64,000 nucleotides of DNA from Mixia osmundae IAM 14324 (Eukaryota; Basidiomycota; Mixiomycetes; Mixiales; Mixiaceae): the NCBI RefSeq assembly GCF_000708205.1, contig NW_014575563.1, positions 408,531-472,530 on the forward strand, written 5' to 3'. Both the position numbers and the translations under genes were made by a program. The notes under the pieces are model-generated. The model worked only from the letters and a program-made list of their open reading frames with translations. It did no database searches and was not told the DNA's origin. Shown here piece by piece: positions 46,846 to 58,318 of the stretch (position 1 is the stretch's first letter; each line of letters starts with the position of its first letter).

Positions 46846-47201
46846 ACACGACGACACGACTTAAGTTCGATGTATACCAGAACTGTTGGATCAATACACT
46901 TCGTTCCATGTTGCAGAGAGCTAACAAGGCACAAGCTCTGACTGATGTGCACAGACCACGACTGCGGACGTTCTACCGAGCAGGCTGGCCCATGCTTACC
47001 GCACGGACGTCTTTCGATCTGAAGCTGCTTGCCTTCCGAGGAGGACGCTAGACAATCAGTGCTGATCCGTATGCTCTCAGAACGTCGCAGTCGTATGTCT
47101 CGCTGCTGCTCGGCCAACGAGAGCTAGCGGGCAGAAATCACGACGCTCAGGGCCTCCCACATTGGTAATCCTGCCAAGCTGCCCACATTCGAGCTGGGAT
47201 C
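46846..47201. other. Gene-free stretch (356 bases)
   Basis: This is the 3' flank of the promethin-like gene and the presumed promoter of the RhoGEF gene. Nothing recognisable was seen. Confidence 0.5.
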
Positions 47202-49992
47202 ATGGCCAAGGCGCACACCCTGTCACGCTCGACGAGCGTGGATCTGCTCATGGCACAATTGCAAGAAGTCATCGACTCCTCCTCTTCAGACGACAATCAC
47301 CATTTCGTTTCGCCCCTCAGTCCGCCCTCGGCATCCACTGCGCAGTCACAGGCAGCTAACATGGTTGGATGGCCTTCAGCCTACGATCAAAGTGACAGGG
47401 ACTCGTCTCCTTTCAGCTCGATTACGCCCTTCTCAGATCCAGACAATCCACTCCGGTCAGGTGGCTCCTCGCACGACTGCTTCTCGGCAGAATCGGGCTA
47501 CAGCAGTATCGCACCGGCTCACGATGATCCCCGTGCCAGCGCGCCCGTCAAATCTACCCCTCAGTCTGATCTTATCATTCTGCGCTCGTACGCGTCGACC
47601 GGACAGCTCTATGTGCACCCCGGCATCGACTTGAGCCCCGCTGCTTCCTCGAGTGACTTGACGAGACGTGGCTCCCAATCAAAGCGAAATTCTCTTCGAG
47701 TCGCCCCGCGGACTCGCAAGACGCGTCTCGTCTCGTTCTCAGGCCCTCTGACAAGCTATGGGATCCCTGAAGGCAAATCCGCCGCTTCTCTGTCTTTGCG
47801 TTGTTGACTTTGCGGCCCATAGATACGACGCACATTCTGCTTCGCGAAAATCTTCGACAGAGTCCTCTGACAAAAGCGCTCTCAAAGCCGAGCTTCGCGA
47901 CAAATCTCGTCTGCTTGGACCTGGCGTGAGCTCTCGCGCAGTTCATTCCGAGTATGGTCTGACTGTTAGCAGATACTGCTATCTCGAGACCCTGCCCGAT
48001 ACTATCGCGTGCTTGATCAGCCTTGAAGAGCTCATCCTGACTGGCAACCGCCTTGCCAATCAAAGACTTCCGTCTTGTATAGGCAGTTTGCATCAGCTGC
48101 GCATGCTTGAACTCGATCATTGCGATCTCCTCGAGCTGCCGGATTCACTCGTCGAACTTACGTTGCTCGAAAGCCTTAGCCTTCGCCACAACGAGATGAC
48201 GACTTTGCCAGGCTGGCTATGGCGTCTCTTATCTTTGCAGTACCTAGCAACCGAAGGCAACCCATGGCAAGCAGACTGGCGCGAAATTTTAGCGCCGCTC
48301 GAGCAAGCTGGTAAAAATGCTCCGGCATCACTTCTTGCCGAAAGCGGGAGCATGTACGGCTCCCTACGGGCCTCTCGTCCAAAGCTCGAGATCGCTGCGT
48401 CTCCGCCTCAAATACCTCAAACAGCTCAATCGCGATGGTCGGCAGACTCGATCGCTGCGCCCTCAGTGCAGAGCGATACAATGTCGCCCTCTGGCACCTT
48501 GCGACGGAAGTGGCTCACGCTTCGTAAGGCCCGCTACAATGTACAACCGCGGGCTGCACTCGAAGAGGCGCTACAGCCTTTGCAAAGCATCTCAGAGGTT
48601 GCCATCGCGCTCAGTGCGACCAGTCTAGCCAATTTCGAAAGCGCGCAAGCGGCTATACACGACCCCTCCCGAATGTCCATCGGCATGAAGCCTGCGCTCG
48701 CCATCCTCAAGACATACTGTCGTGATGTTGACGATCTCACGAATCGTGATACAAGACCGGTCTCATACAGAAAGGCAACGTCCGCTAGTGCATCCACTCG
48801 GTCTTCGCTTGCGTTGATAGATTCCCCGCTCGAGCATCCACGACTGAAGGACGATAGCTTCAAGCGCCGTCACGTGCTGTGCGAAATACTCAATACGGAG
48901 CGCAAGTATCTTGCCACTCTGAACGAGCTCGTCACCGTCTACATAAAGCCGGCGAGCGAGCAGGACATACCCATCGCTGTCAGAAAAGTCTGGTTTGCCA
49001 ATATCGAGGACATCTTTGCGCTACATCGCGACCACTTATTGCCCGCACTTGAGGAAGCGCTCGTAGCTATCACTCGACCAGCCTTGGAAGAGGGTCGCAG
49101 TCCGGTTGGCAGCCGTATCTTGTCCCGAGCTGCACTCGATGTTGCAGCTGCGTTCCTCAGATTGACGCCTTTGCTTCGGCTCTACTTGCCATATGCGACA
49201 AGTTTCGAAGAAGCCGCCACTCAGCTTGAGCATCTTACGACGAGTACTTCTGAGAAAGTCTTGCAAAATCAGGCCCCAAAGGCAGTCAGCCAGAAAAAGC
49301 TCAAACAGTTTCTCAAGACGCGTGTATCAGCGCCTAATCACTCTCAGATCTCTCTACAAGCTTATCTTTTGTTACCGATACAGCGTATTCCGAGATACAA
49401 GCTCCTAATGGGCGAGCTCGTCAGCTGCGTTCCCGACGGTCTGGATCCTTCTCAGCCCAACGCGACTGTTCAGCGCGCTCACCTAGAGATCTGCCGAGTC
49501 GCGGTAGAGATGAACGAACGCAAGCGAGAAGCAGAAAATCGAAGCAAGCTCTTGCGATGGCAGCTCAAGCTCACACTCACAAAGTTCAAGAGTCCTCTCG
49601 TGCAGCCTCATCGCTTGCTCCTGTTCGAGACAACTTGCGTACTCAGCAGAATCATCACGCGTAGCAGTACGCCAGATGTTGGCGCGAAGGTGCTAAGAAC
49701 CCAAGAAGAGCAGCGTGATCTCGTGCTTCTGCTTTGCAATGACATACTCGTATTGCTTCAGCCGGCAGGCCAGCAAGTCTCGCTGTTTACAGTGATCAGA
49801 TTGGTCACATTGGCGGCGGAGCCAGACTCCATCAGCTTGTTTGGCGCTCAAGATCAGTTCGTGCGGATCTCTGACGGCCGAATCTTCTACTTTGACTTTT
49901 GCGCCAAGACGCCAGAGGAAGTCCAAGAGTTCATTCGTGCCGTGCGCTGCGCAGTGCAGAGCTATGTTGTCGAGCGTGAGGTCACTGCATAG
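47202..49992 (+). CDS. Leucine-rich-repeat Rho guanine-nucleotide exchange factor (DH-PH)
   Basis: Exons 47202-47791 and 47823-49992 give about 919 residues. A Ser-rich N-terminus leads to 4-5 leucine-rich repeats near residues 250-360 (LPDTIACLISLEELILTGNR, LHQLRMLELDHCDLLELP, LESLSLRHNEMTTLPGWLWR). A Dbl-homology domain runs from about residue 545 (RRHVLCEILNTERKYLATLN) to the helix with QAYLLLPIQRIPRYKLLMGE, the DH signature. A PH domain follows (LLLCNDILVLL, ISDGRIFYFDFCAKTPEEVQ). It should activate a Rho/Cdc42 GTPase. The intron is only 31 bases (GTCTTT to CATAG) but restores frame exactly. The last 11 bases overlap the next gene tail-to-tail. Confidence 0.88.
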
Positions 49993-51689
49993 ACGCTGTA
50001 GGGGTGGCAGGAGAATTAGGTGTACTCGGTGCTTGATTCCGTGCTTCTTGACGACTCGCAAGTGCATCGAGCGAAATTGCAGGTCTCGGCAATGCTTCAG
50101 CAGTAGCGGTCAGCGCCTGATTGCCAGGAATGCCAATCGGAGCGGAATATGTTGATGTTGGTCGTGCTGGACCGATTGCAAGAGGTTGAACAGCGGCATT
50201 TGGCTTTGGCTTGGGCAAGGCAGTTCGAGGCTTCTTGGTCACACCGGGTGTGCTGTCTGTCGGCTTGCGCTTTGAGAGATTGACGAGAGCCTGCGAGCCA
50301 CCTCAGATCAGTAAGATACTTCAGACGAACCGGCAGCGTACGTTGCCCGTCTCTGCGGTCACAGGCGGGTGCTCATCCGTTCTCAGACGATGACGCAGGT
50401 AGAATCTGGGTGCGGCGACGAGCTGCACAGTCTCCTTTGCAGGATCGTGCGTCGCCTGTGCGCGAGCAATGGCGTCTATGGTGTGTCTCGTCACATTGAT
50501 GAGCTCTAGCTTGGCCTTCCACGCCTTTTGAGCATTCTTGGCTTTCGTTTTTGCTTTGGCGTACGGCGCTTTGACTTGATCGGGTGACGCTAGCGGATCG
50601 GGCGGCTTCACGAAGCTGGGAGTAGGCTGAGTGCATGTATCTGCATTAATGAAGACTTCGATGGTGACGAGGCCGTCATTGGCATCGCCATGAGGCAAGC
50701 GAGCAACGCAATACGTGAACGCCGGCGGTACAAGAAACTGATCAGTTGACGCGTCTTTGAATTCGAGCAGCAGTGACCATTTGATCGGCTCGGGCGCAGA
50801 TGTTTGTACTGGCGCGGGCTGCAGTAAGGGTTGCGGTACAGGAACTGCAGCAGGCTGAGAAGGACCAGCAAGAGGTGCAGTGGCAGTGAGCGATGTCTTT
50901 GTTTCCGACAATGGCTCAGTGCTTGCGAGGGTGGAGGGCGCTCTAGAGACAGGACTCGAGGTGGCAACGGGAGTAGAAGAGACAGGCCGCGCTCTAGCCT
51001 GCTCGAGCCTTTTGCCAAGTATGCTTATCAATCTAGCTAGTCCTGCGAGCTGTGATTCGCTAGCCTGGCCTGCTGCGGCTAACTTGAGCACAGACGCGAG
51101 TACGGCGTCCGACAGAGATGCTTTGTTGAGTTCTGCGATGAGTTCTGTAGAGATGACGGCCGGCGGGGAAGGTGCGGCAGGGCCTGCGAGCAAGACACTC
51201 TGAAAGGAAGGTATCGGCGGAAGCGTCGGTACCGGACGCGCTTGGCTGTTCGTGGGCTGCGGCGGTCCCCATCTGACAGAGTACAAGCGCGTCGCAGGAA
51301 AGCGATGGGGCCCAATGATCAGATCGCATCTTCCGGCCGGCAGTATCGTGTGGCTCTTTTGTGATGAGAAGGGTCAGATGAGGTTACAAGATGGGCAAAG
51401 GGCAGCAGACCGGCTGGGGTATCTTGACAGCGTTTTTGGCTTTCGAGGTTGTAGAGAATTTAGCAAGGACGGCGGTCGTCCATCTCTGCCTGGATCTGAT
51501 GAGAGAAGCCATGACAGTCTTACTATTGCACGCCGCATGAGTGGCAGTGAGCTCCAGACACTCCAAATGTGCAGCGACCGACCTGTCCTCGATAGACCGC
51601 AGAGGTACAGTCTCGAGCCCTGCAACCTGCCCGGACAGCGCTTCCTCCCTGGTCTCGCATGTTGGCAAGATAGTAGTCTTCTTGCTCAT
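49982..51689 (-). CDS. Hypothetical Pro/Ala-rich protein, probably nuclear
   Basis: Minus-strand exons 51689-51411, 51355-50342 and 50290-49982 give about 533 residues. The second join yields RSRQRWTTAVLAKFSTTSKA then, after the intron, HTILPAGRCDLIIGPHRFPA and TRLYSVRWGPPQP. The middle is P/A/S/T-rich and includes KWSLLLEFKDASTDQFLVPP and FTYCVARLPHGDANDGLVTI, suggesting a small folded beta domain, then a Lys/Ala-rich helix (YAKAKTKAKNAQKAWKAKLE). The tail has a candidate nuclear localisation cluster (KRKP, KKPR). I do not recognise the family. The 3' end overlaps the RhoGEF stop by 11 bases. Confidence 0.7.
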
Positions 51690-52305
51690 CTGTGCGCGAA
51701 TGGACCGTCAGATAGATCGCAGCTGTCAGTCAGAACGTCAGTATCAAAGCGACGCGCAACAAGCCAGATGCGCGCACTGATCATGGTGCATGCTTTCATG
51801 GGTCCGACAGACAGTACCCAGCAGACCACACGGTCATCCGGACAAGGAAGCGAACAGAGTCACGAGCACTTTGCATCACGCCATGCAGATTTGGCTACAA
51901 CAATGTCAATGTCAAGATTGTGAAGGAAGCGTCGGCTGTCGCAGAACAAGACGTTCTCGAGTCTCTCTCTTCTTGTGAATTGTGGAATACGGATGATGCG
52001 CCGATCTAGAGCGTGAGCGTGGTCCCCCTTAAACGCTCACGGCTTCACACGGATGACTGGTCTCGCATCCACCGATGTAGAGGCTGTCGATCCTCTCCTC
52101 AGCTTGCGGAGTGCCTTTATCATACGATGAGCAGCACAAGGCGTCTCGCGACCCCCATTGCGCTGGTTGGACAGTGTCGCCAGGCTGCTGACTGCTGAGT
52201 CGGGTGCGAGAAACGCGCGCGACGCTGGCTTGATATAGTCCTGCGGGGATACGGGGATTACTGTGCATGACCGCATCGCCAACGCGGAACTCGTCTTGAC
52301 TCGCA
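51690..52305. other. Divergent intergenic region (616 bases)
   Basis: It separates the starts of the P/A-rich gene and the class-III aminotransferase, so it should hold both promoters. A minus-strand frame ending at 52037 (ending KALRKLRRGS then SVDARPVIRVKP) looks mildly coding and basic but overlaps the aminotransferase start; I could not support it further. Confidence 0.4.
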
Positions 52306-53813
52306 ATGGCAAAGGTGAACGGACATGCAAGCGACGCAGAGATCTCGGCGCTCAACGATGCAAAGACGCACGTGGCCCGCGGCATCGGACGTTCTTCCGA
52401 TCTCATCTTCGAAAAGGGAGAGGGCAGCTGGGTTTGGACGGTGGACGGTCACAAGATCTTCGACCTGACTTCCGGAATCGCCGTCAGTGCTCTCGGCCAT
52501 GCGCATCCCGCAGTCACAGAAGCTATCGTCAAGCAAGCTTCGAAACTCATCCACACGAGCGTCAATATTGCCTACACCCGTCCTTATCTCGAATTGACGA
52601 CAAAGTTGCTCAAGGTCATGCCGGACAAGTCACTGGATACTGTCTTTTTCTGGAACAGCGGCTCAGAAGCAGTCGAAGCAGCCATCAAATTGGCAAGAGT
52701 GGCAACCAAGAAGCAGAACATCATCTCATACCAAGGCAGCTACCATGGACGGACGTGGGCAGCCATGGCGCTCACTCGATCGAAGACAATCTACTCCAAG
52801 GGCTACCATCCGCTCATGCCGGGCGTGTATACCGCGCCCTTTCCGTACGGCTCACAGTATGGCTGTCCTGTCCCGCTTTCCGAGGATCAACTCACCCAGG
52901 CAGCCCTGCGCGACTTGAAATTGCTCTTCGACCAGCAGACTGCTCCCACTGACACGGCAGCCATCATCATCGAGCCAGTGCTTGGAGAAGGCGGCTACGT
53001 ACCTTGTCCGCCTGCTTACCTCGCCGCTTTGCGTAAGATATGCGATCAGCACAATATCCTCCTCATCTTTGATGAAGTTCAAGTGAGTACCTGCAAGATC
53101 TGCATGCGCGATCCACTGATGGAGAAAGTAGACTGGCTTCGGAAGGACTGGCACCTACTTCATGACAGAGCAGACTGGCGTGCGACCCGATATTCTCATC
53201 TTGGCAAAGGGAATCGCCAATGGCCTCCCACTGAGCGCTATCATTTCGCGAAAGGAGCTCATGGACATGCAAGAGCCTGGTACGCAAGGTGGAACATACA
53301 GCGGCAATGCGGTAGCCTGTGCCGCGGGCATCGCCGTTGCGGATGTCATGCAAGAACCAGGCTTCATGAAGAATGTTGCAGCTAGGTCAGCTTGACTTCC
53401 TCTTGCCATCGTTCCCGATTGACGCTCGCGATCAGATCGAAGCAATTCTTCGATGTACTCCACGACTTGAAGCAGTCGCCCAAGACCAAAGGCATCATTG
53501 TGGACGTAAGAGGCAAGGGTCTCATGATCGGCGTAGAGTTCGACGGACCGCTGTACCCGAGCAGAGATCAGAGCAAACCTGTTCCGGAGGGATTAGCGGC
53601 GAAAGTGCAGAAGAAGTGCATGGAGAAGGACCTCTACATACTCACAACATCGATCTTCCAGGTCATCCGGCTCATCCCTGCGCTCATCATCACCGGTAAG
53701 TCGTCTGCCCAAGCGCAAATGCATGCTGATCTTTGATAATAACAGAGGAAGAGACAACGCTCGCGTGCAAGATTCTCAGCGAGGCCATCATCGAAGTCGC
53801 GAGCGAGCTGTAG
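52306..53813 (+). CDS. Class-III aminotransferase, 4-aminobutyrate transaminase type
   Basis: Exons 52306-53082, 53132-53385, 53436-53695 and 53746-53813 give about 452 residues. Landmarks are LIFEKGEGSWVWTVDGHKIF, DLTSGIAVSALGHAHP, FFWNSGSEAVEAAIKLAR, SYQGSYHGRTWAAMALT, LLIFDEVQ joined to TGFGRTGTYF, and LILAKGIANGLPLSAII with the PLP lysine near residue 285. The C-terminal domain has VRGKGLMIGVEFDGPLYP. This subgroup includes 4-aminobutyrate, acetylornithine and related omega-transaminases; GABA transamination is my preferred reading but the amine donor is not proved. No targeting peptide is evident. All introns are GT-AG. Confidence 0.88.
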
Positions 53814-53845
53814 TCACACACACACGATGCATTCTGTTATCACGA

Positions 53846-54928
53846 TTAGATCGTTTTTAGCCAATCAGCGAGGATCCGATTGAATTCGTCGGCGAAGGAT
53901 ACCGTGCCAAAATGAGGTGCACCTTCGATCATCTTGATCTCGGCCTTGACACCTGCACTCTGGAGATGTTTGAGCTTCGTCTCTGGGAATTTGCGGTCGA
54001 TTGGATAGGCGACATCTTCTGTACCGTGGACGATCAATACCGGACAGAGTACGGTACTGTCTTTGCTCGATATGCTCGCCTCGATGCCATCTCGCTTGAG
54101 AAGTGCGTTGAAATTGATCATGATCTGATCGGCCGTCGATTGGGGTTCTAGTGAGGCTTGTACTTTGTCGAACGACATGGATGCATCGATTGGCTTTCCG
54201 AGCGAATTGGCAGCAAAAGAATAAGACAGTGATCGCTCGATGACAGCTCTGCCCCAATCGTACGATTTCTGTGCGTTTCTCAAGCCTGCCTCTTTGCCGT
54301 ACTGATCGCTCGCTATGCCATCTGCAATCATCTTTATCGCTTCTAGCGGATTGCCCGAGCGAGCTCTGTCGGCGGCAGCATTGGCGGTCTTGTAGTACTC
54401 TTCCACAAAGTCCTTGTGTTCGGGCTCGGCAGAGGATCCAAAGGAGAGCACGCCAGCAATGAGAGGTCGCTTGTGTTGGCTCCTTACGCGTTGGGCATCG
54501 AGCAGTGCGCCCCTCAGACTGCCGAAACCTCCCATAGAACAGCCAATACAGACTGCTCTCGAAGGAAAGCCATCTGATTGGGGTCGGTCGAGCGTGTCTC
54601 CAGATTCGCCGAGCACGGTGGAAGCAATCTTGACGATGGCGCGTGCAGTATCTTGGATGTCCCACTGACGTCCGTAGGTGGGTGACGTGCCATGACCGGC
54701 TGCATCGAAAGCCAAGCACCAGTATCGTCCACCGATGAGGTCGGATTGCAATTGGGGCTGCCAGTACTCGCTATTGTTCGTGAAGGGGTGGGCAAAGATG
54801 AGCAATGGATCGTCATCTTGTGTTGGCTCTGTGGGCGCTTGTAAGACGTAACCGATCTGCCAGTCATTCGGTCCGTCTAGCTTGACATGGCCGACTTGTG
54901 ACCGCTCAGTGCTGGCGACCAGAGGCAT
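53846..54928 (-). CDS. Alpha/beta-hydrolase
   Basis: An intronless gene of 360 residues. The fold signature is LLIFAHPFTNNSEYWQPQL (oxyanion region), CLAFDAAGHGTSP, the nucleophile elbow AVCIGCSMGGFGSLRGAL with Ser in G-C-S-M-G, VLIVHGTEDVAYP (Asp) and GAPHFGTVSF (His). A cap-domain insert of about 100 residues sits between the elbow and the Asp. It resembles esterases or epoxide-hydrolase-like proteins of the AB-hydrolase-1 family; the substrate is unknown. It is convergent with the aminotransferase at 32 bases. Confidence 0.88.
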   Translation of the reverse strand: MPLVASTERSQVGHVKLDGPNDWQIGYVLQAPTEPTQDDDPLLIFAHPFTNNSEYWQPQLQSDLIGGRYWCLAFDAAGHGTSPTYGRQWDIQDTARAIVKIASTVLGESGDTLDRPQSDGFPSRAVCIGCSMGGFGSLRGALLDAQRVRSQHKRPLIAGVLSFGSSAEPEHKDFVEEYYKTANAAADRARSGNPLEAIKMIADGIASDQYGKEAGLRNAQKSYDWGRAVIERSLSYSFAANSLGKPIDASMSFDKVQASLEPQSTADQIMINFNALLKRDGIEASISSKDSTVLCPVLIVHGTEDVAYPIDRKFPETKLKHLQSAGVKAEIKMIEGAPHFGTVSFADEFNRILADWLKTI

Positions 54929-55102
54929 TCTGACTGTCTGCGAGACGATCGATGACGCAACCGGGCCAAGCTAGAACTTAGAAGTCGCGTCGCGATCGAA
55001 GATGCCAATATTCGGTATTTCGAGCCACCGTGAGTGCACAGAGGACAAGCGTCTTCCGCAGTTCTTGTGGCTTGATAGGCCTCTCAATCTCAGGATCAGA
55101 CC

Positions 55103-55661
55103 ATGATGATGGAGCTTCCTTGGCCGGGCAGGTCAGTCAGTGGGCTAGCCAGCTACGTGTCATGAAAAGTGGCAGTCAAACTCTTTCTGATTGGCAACGA
55201 TCTTGAACACATCTACCTTGGTCGGCAAATTCGCAAACCTCGGCAAAGTATAGAGCTCAGACAGAGCTTCTCTTCAACGCAGGAGTGGCCAAAGACAAGT
55301 TTGACTGGGTCAACAAAAGAGCAGGCGCACTGCTTTTCAATACGATGGAGAGCAGCTTTCATCATCGCTATTACAAAGCAATTGCTGCCACTGATGTGCT
55401 CACTTTGATCGATACGCAACTCGAGCCTCTTGCAAGCTTGAGAGCCTCCCCGAGCGCAGCAGATAGTTCAAGGCGGTTACTCAAGTTCATAATGAAGATC
55501 TTTACGAGTTCTCCAGGCGTGTCTCCAATATGGCTGCACAGAAAATTGATTCTCGCCCTCCGAAGATGCCAGCGCTCACTCGGCCAGACTTGGCCAGACA
55601 GCGAATTGCTGAAAGGCACATCCAATTGGCCCGAATGGTCGCGAAAAGGATTGGAAATTGA
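55103..55661 (+). CDS. Putative small multi-exon gene, unrecognised
   Basis: Reading frames with protein-like character can be joined here. The segment VKLFLIGNDLEHIYL joins via a 44-base GT-AG intron to ELLFNAGVAKDKFDWVNKRA, GALLFNTMESSFHHRYYKAI and AATD. A second intron of about 68 bases (ending CAGATAG) leads to FKAVTQVHNEDLYEFSRRVS, KMPALTRPDLARQRIAERHI, QLARMVAKRIGN and a stop at 55659-55661. The first exon (MMMELPWP) needs a GC donor and is the weakest part. The last exon is helical and basic. I recognise no family; a decayed retroelement gag was considered and not supported. Confidence 0.4.
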
Positions 55662-56258
55662 CTCAATGCTCGACGGCCTCTGGCAATCCGTCGTGGACGG
55701 AAAGGACACGAGCGAGCCAAGACTCGACTCTCCGACCCTGTCGATCGTATGAGCCCAGCTCGGCTACGCGCCTGAACAACCATCGCATCCGACTTACGTG
55801 GCCTCTTTTCCTCCTGTCGATACAGGTTGGGCTGCTTGAAGATTCTCGCCGACAAGTTGGCCAGCACGAACCAGGAAGTCAGACGGCTCATGCCCTGATT
55901 CTGTCACCCTCGCATCACGAGACAACTGCAAGCGAACGCATAGCAAGCGCGAGGGGTATAGCTGGATTTGCCATAACAACAACGGCTGGAGAGCCATATG
56001 CCCGGGCGATCGGTCTGTGATTGAGCCGCATGCCATTGAGTTTACTGTGAACTTTCGACACGTAACTCATCTGGTCTAGCCCAAGGTAGCTAGTAACAGG
56101 CTGTGCGCTGTCCGTTGCCTAGTAATCCTGCCAAATGCATTGAGAGGGATAGCAATTCTGAGCTATAGCTGAGAGACGCAAGACCGAGTAATTGACACGT
56201 CATCGCTTCACTTTGTCATTGCACGCGACGAACTTGGCAAGCAGGCCGAGTCGAGCAG
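55662..56258. other. Gene-free stretch (597 bases)
   Basis: This is the flank between the putative small gene and HOS2, presumably containing the HOS2 promoter. No repeat or RNA gene was recognised. Confidence 0.45.
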
Positions 56259-58163
56259 ATGGCGGCTACGCCTGCGAAGAAGCGGATAGCTTACTATCAT
56301 GACGGTATGCTTCGAATGCTCATCATGTAGCGCACGCTGAGCAAGGCCGTGCTGTCCAGACGATATTGGGGCCTATTCGTACACCTATGTGCACCCAATG
56401 AAGCCGCACAGGATACGAATGGCCCACAACCTCATCGTCAATTACGGACTCGACAAGAAGATGGACGTACTCGTGCGTTCCGTATACTGCATGCATGCCC
56501 GATGCTCACGCATCGCGAGGCAGAGACCGGAAAGAGCGTCGCCGCACAGTATGACTGCTTTCCACACGGACGAGTACATCAACTTTCTCACTACAGTCAC
56601 CTCTGACACGCTCGAGGAGCTCACCGGTCACGGAACACGCTGTACGTCGGCAATCGCAGATCCCCGCTAGCCGAGCTGATCGCCGAATTTCCATGCACAG
56701 TCCTCATAGGGGAGGACTGTCCTGCATTTGATGGTCTCTTCGAGTTCTGCTCAATCTCTGCCGGCGGCAGCATCAGTTCAGCCAGACGACTCAACGATGG
56801 CCAGGCAGACATCGCCATCAATTGGGCAGGCGGATTGCATCACGCAAAGAAACGCGAGGCTTCTGGATTCTGTTACGTCAACGACATCGTTCTTGCCATC
56901 CTTGAGCTACTTAGGCGAGTTGTTTTTTCCCTCTACGTATAGCTCTGGCTTATATGCGATGGATGCGATCCTCGCAGGTTCCACGCGCGAGTGCTCTACA
57001 TCGATATCGACATCCACCACGGGGATGGCGTGGAGGAGGCCTTTTACACGACCGATAGGGTCATGACGTGCAGCTTTCACAAATTTGGTGACTACTTCCC
57101 GGGCACGGGCGCCCTGGGTGATCAGGGAATAGGCAAGGGCAAAGGCTACGCGATCAATGTTCCTCTACGCGACGGCATAGAGGACGAGTCGTATCATAGC
57201 ATGTTCAAACCCGTCAGCTTGCCGTCCTATCGAGCTTCATAGAGCTGACCGGCCATCGTGCTGGCAGATTATACAGCATCTCATGGACTGGTATCGACCA
57301 GGTGCAGTGATTTTGCAGTGCGGCGCAGATTCACTGGCAGAAGACAAGCTCGGTTGCTTCAACCTATCCATGCGCGGCCACGCGGAATGCGTACAGTTCA
57401 TGAAGACCTTTGACGTACCGCTCATCGTCCTCGGTGGAGGCGGCTATACCATCCGAAATGTGGCCCGGACGTGGGCGTACGAGACGGGCATCCTGGCCGG
57501 CGTAGACATGAACGAGGATTTGCCATTCAATGACTATATCGAGTACTACGGCCCTGCGTTCAAGCTAGACGTACCGAACAACAATATGGACAATCTCAAT
57601 AGCCCGCAATATCTAGAATCTATCAAGTCAGCTTTGCGTCACCCTAGTTGGGCAAGCTGACTTTTGTACAGAGTGACCATCATGGAGACGCTCAAGCAGA
57701 TGCCGTTTGCCCCCTCGGCGCCCAACATGCCCGTTCCTCGTGAAGTGCGCCTAGAAGAAGATCTCGACTCCGATCTCGAGCTTGACACGCGGATATCACG
57801 TGCGTCTTGCGCTCTGGTCATATGCTCGGCTGACCAGGTCCCGCAGAGAAAACAAGAGATGCGTTCACAGAGCGCTACGGCGATACGCTCTCAGATGACG
57901 AAGACGACATGCCCTTCTTATCACCGCCACCTAAAGTGCAAAGGCTCAACGGCAACGGACATAGACATGGCCGAGGCAGAAGGAAAAAGGTCGTTCCTCA
58001 GAACGGGTTCGAGGAGGACACGACGGCAGAGAGTGACTCTGATCGACCGAGTAAAGAGCCCATTAAGCCTAAGCGGACCTTCTTTGCCGCCAATGGACCT
58101 CGGCCTGATCTGCTCACTGCCATCAGAAGTGGCGCTCTTGCGCCCAGAGCGAACGGTCAGTAA
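56259..58163 (+). CDS. HOS2: Class I histone deacetylase, Hos2 type
   Basis: A zinc-dependent lysine deacetylase, the catalytic subunit of Set3C-like complexes. Eight exons (56259-56304, 56360-56472, 56524-56641, 56701-56914, 56978-57212, 57268-57626, 57672-57799, 57847-58163) give about 509 residues. Landmarks are [30 protein letters not shown] joined to [56 protein letters not shown] (catalytic histidines), [19 protein letters not shown] (zinc Asp/His) and [15 protein letters not shown] (catalytic Tyr). The [10 protein letters not shown] and TAFHTDEY wording favours Hos2 over Rpd3. Intron 4 (56915-56977) uses a GC donor (GCGAGT). A charged C-terminal extension of about 105 residues follows the domain. 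Confidence 0.94.
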
Positions 58164-58318
58164 GGGTGTAGAGCGTCTGTGGATGTGTATTGTATCGCAT
58201 TACAGTCCTGCAAGGGAGTACAACAACCAAGTCTATGAGTGAGGGGCCTTCTTACAGCTCGTGGCGATACTGCGGTCAAGCTGCGGCAAGATGAGAGCGG
58301 CATCATACTACTTGCTTG

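Noticed and set aside
49982-51329. Start of the P/A-rich gene at a minus-strand ATG near 51329
   Set aside because: That ATG is in a different frame from the main exon; an upstream exon from 51689 joins in phase through a normal intron.
55257-55760. Copia-like gag remnant
   Set aside because: The segment VNKRAGALLFNTMESSFHHR loosely recalls gag helices, but there is no zinc knuckle, protease, reverse transcriptase or LTR nearby, and the frames splice into a plausible cellular gene.
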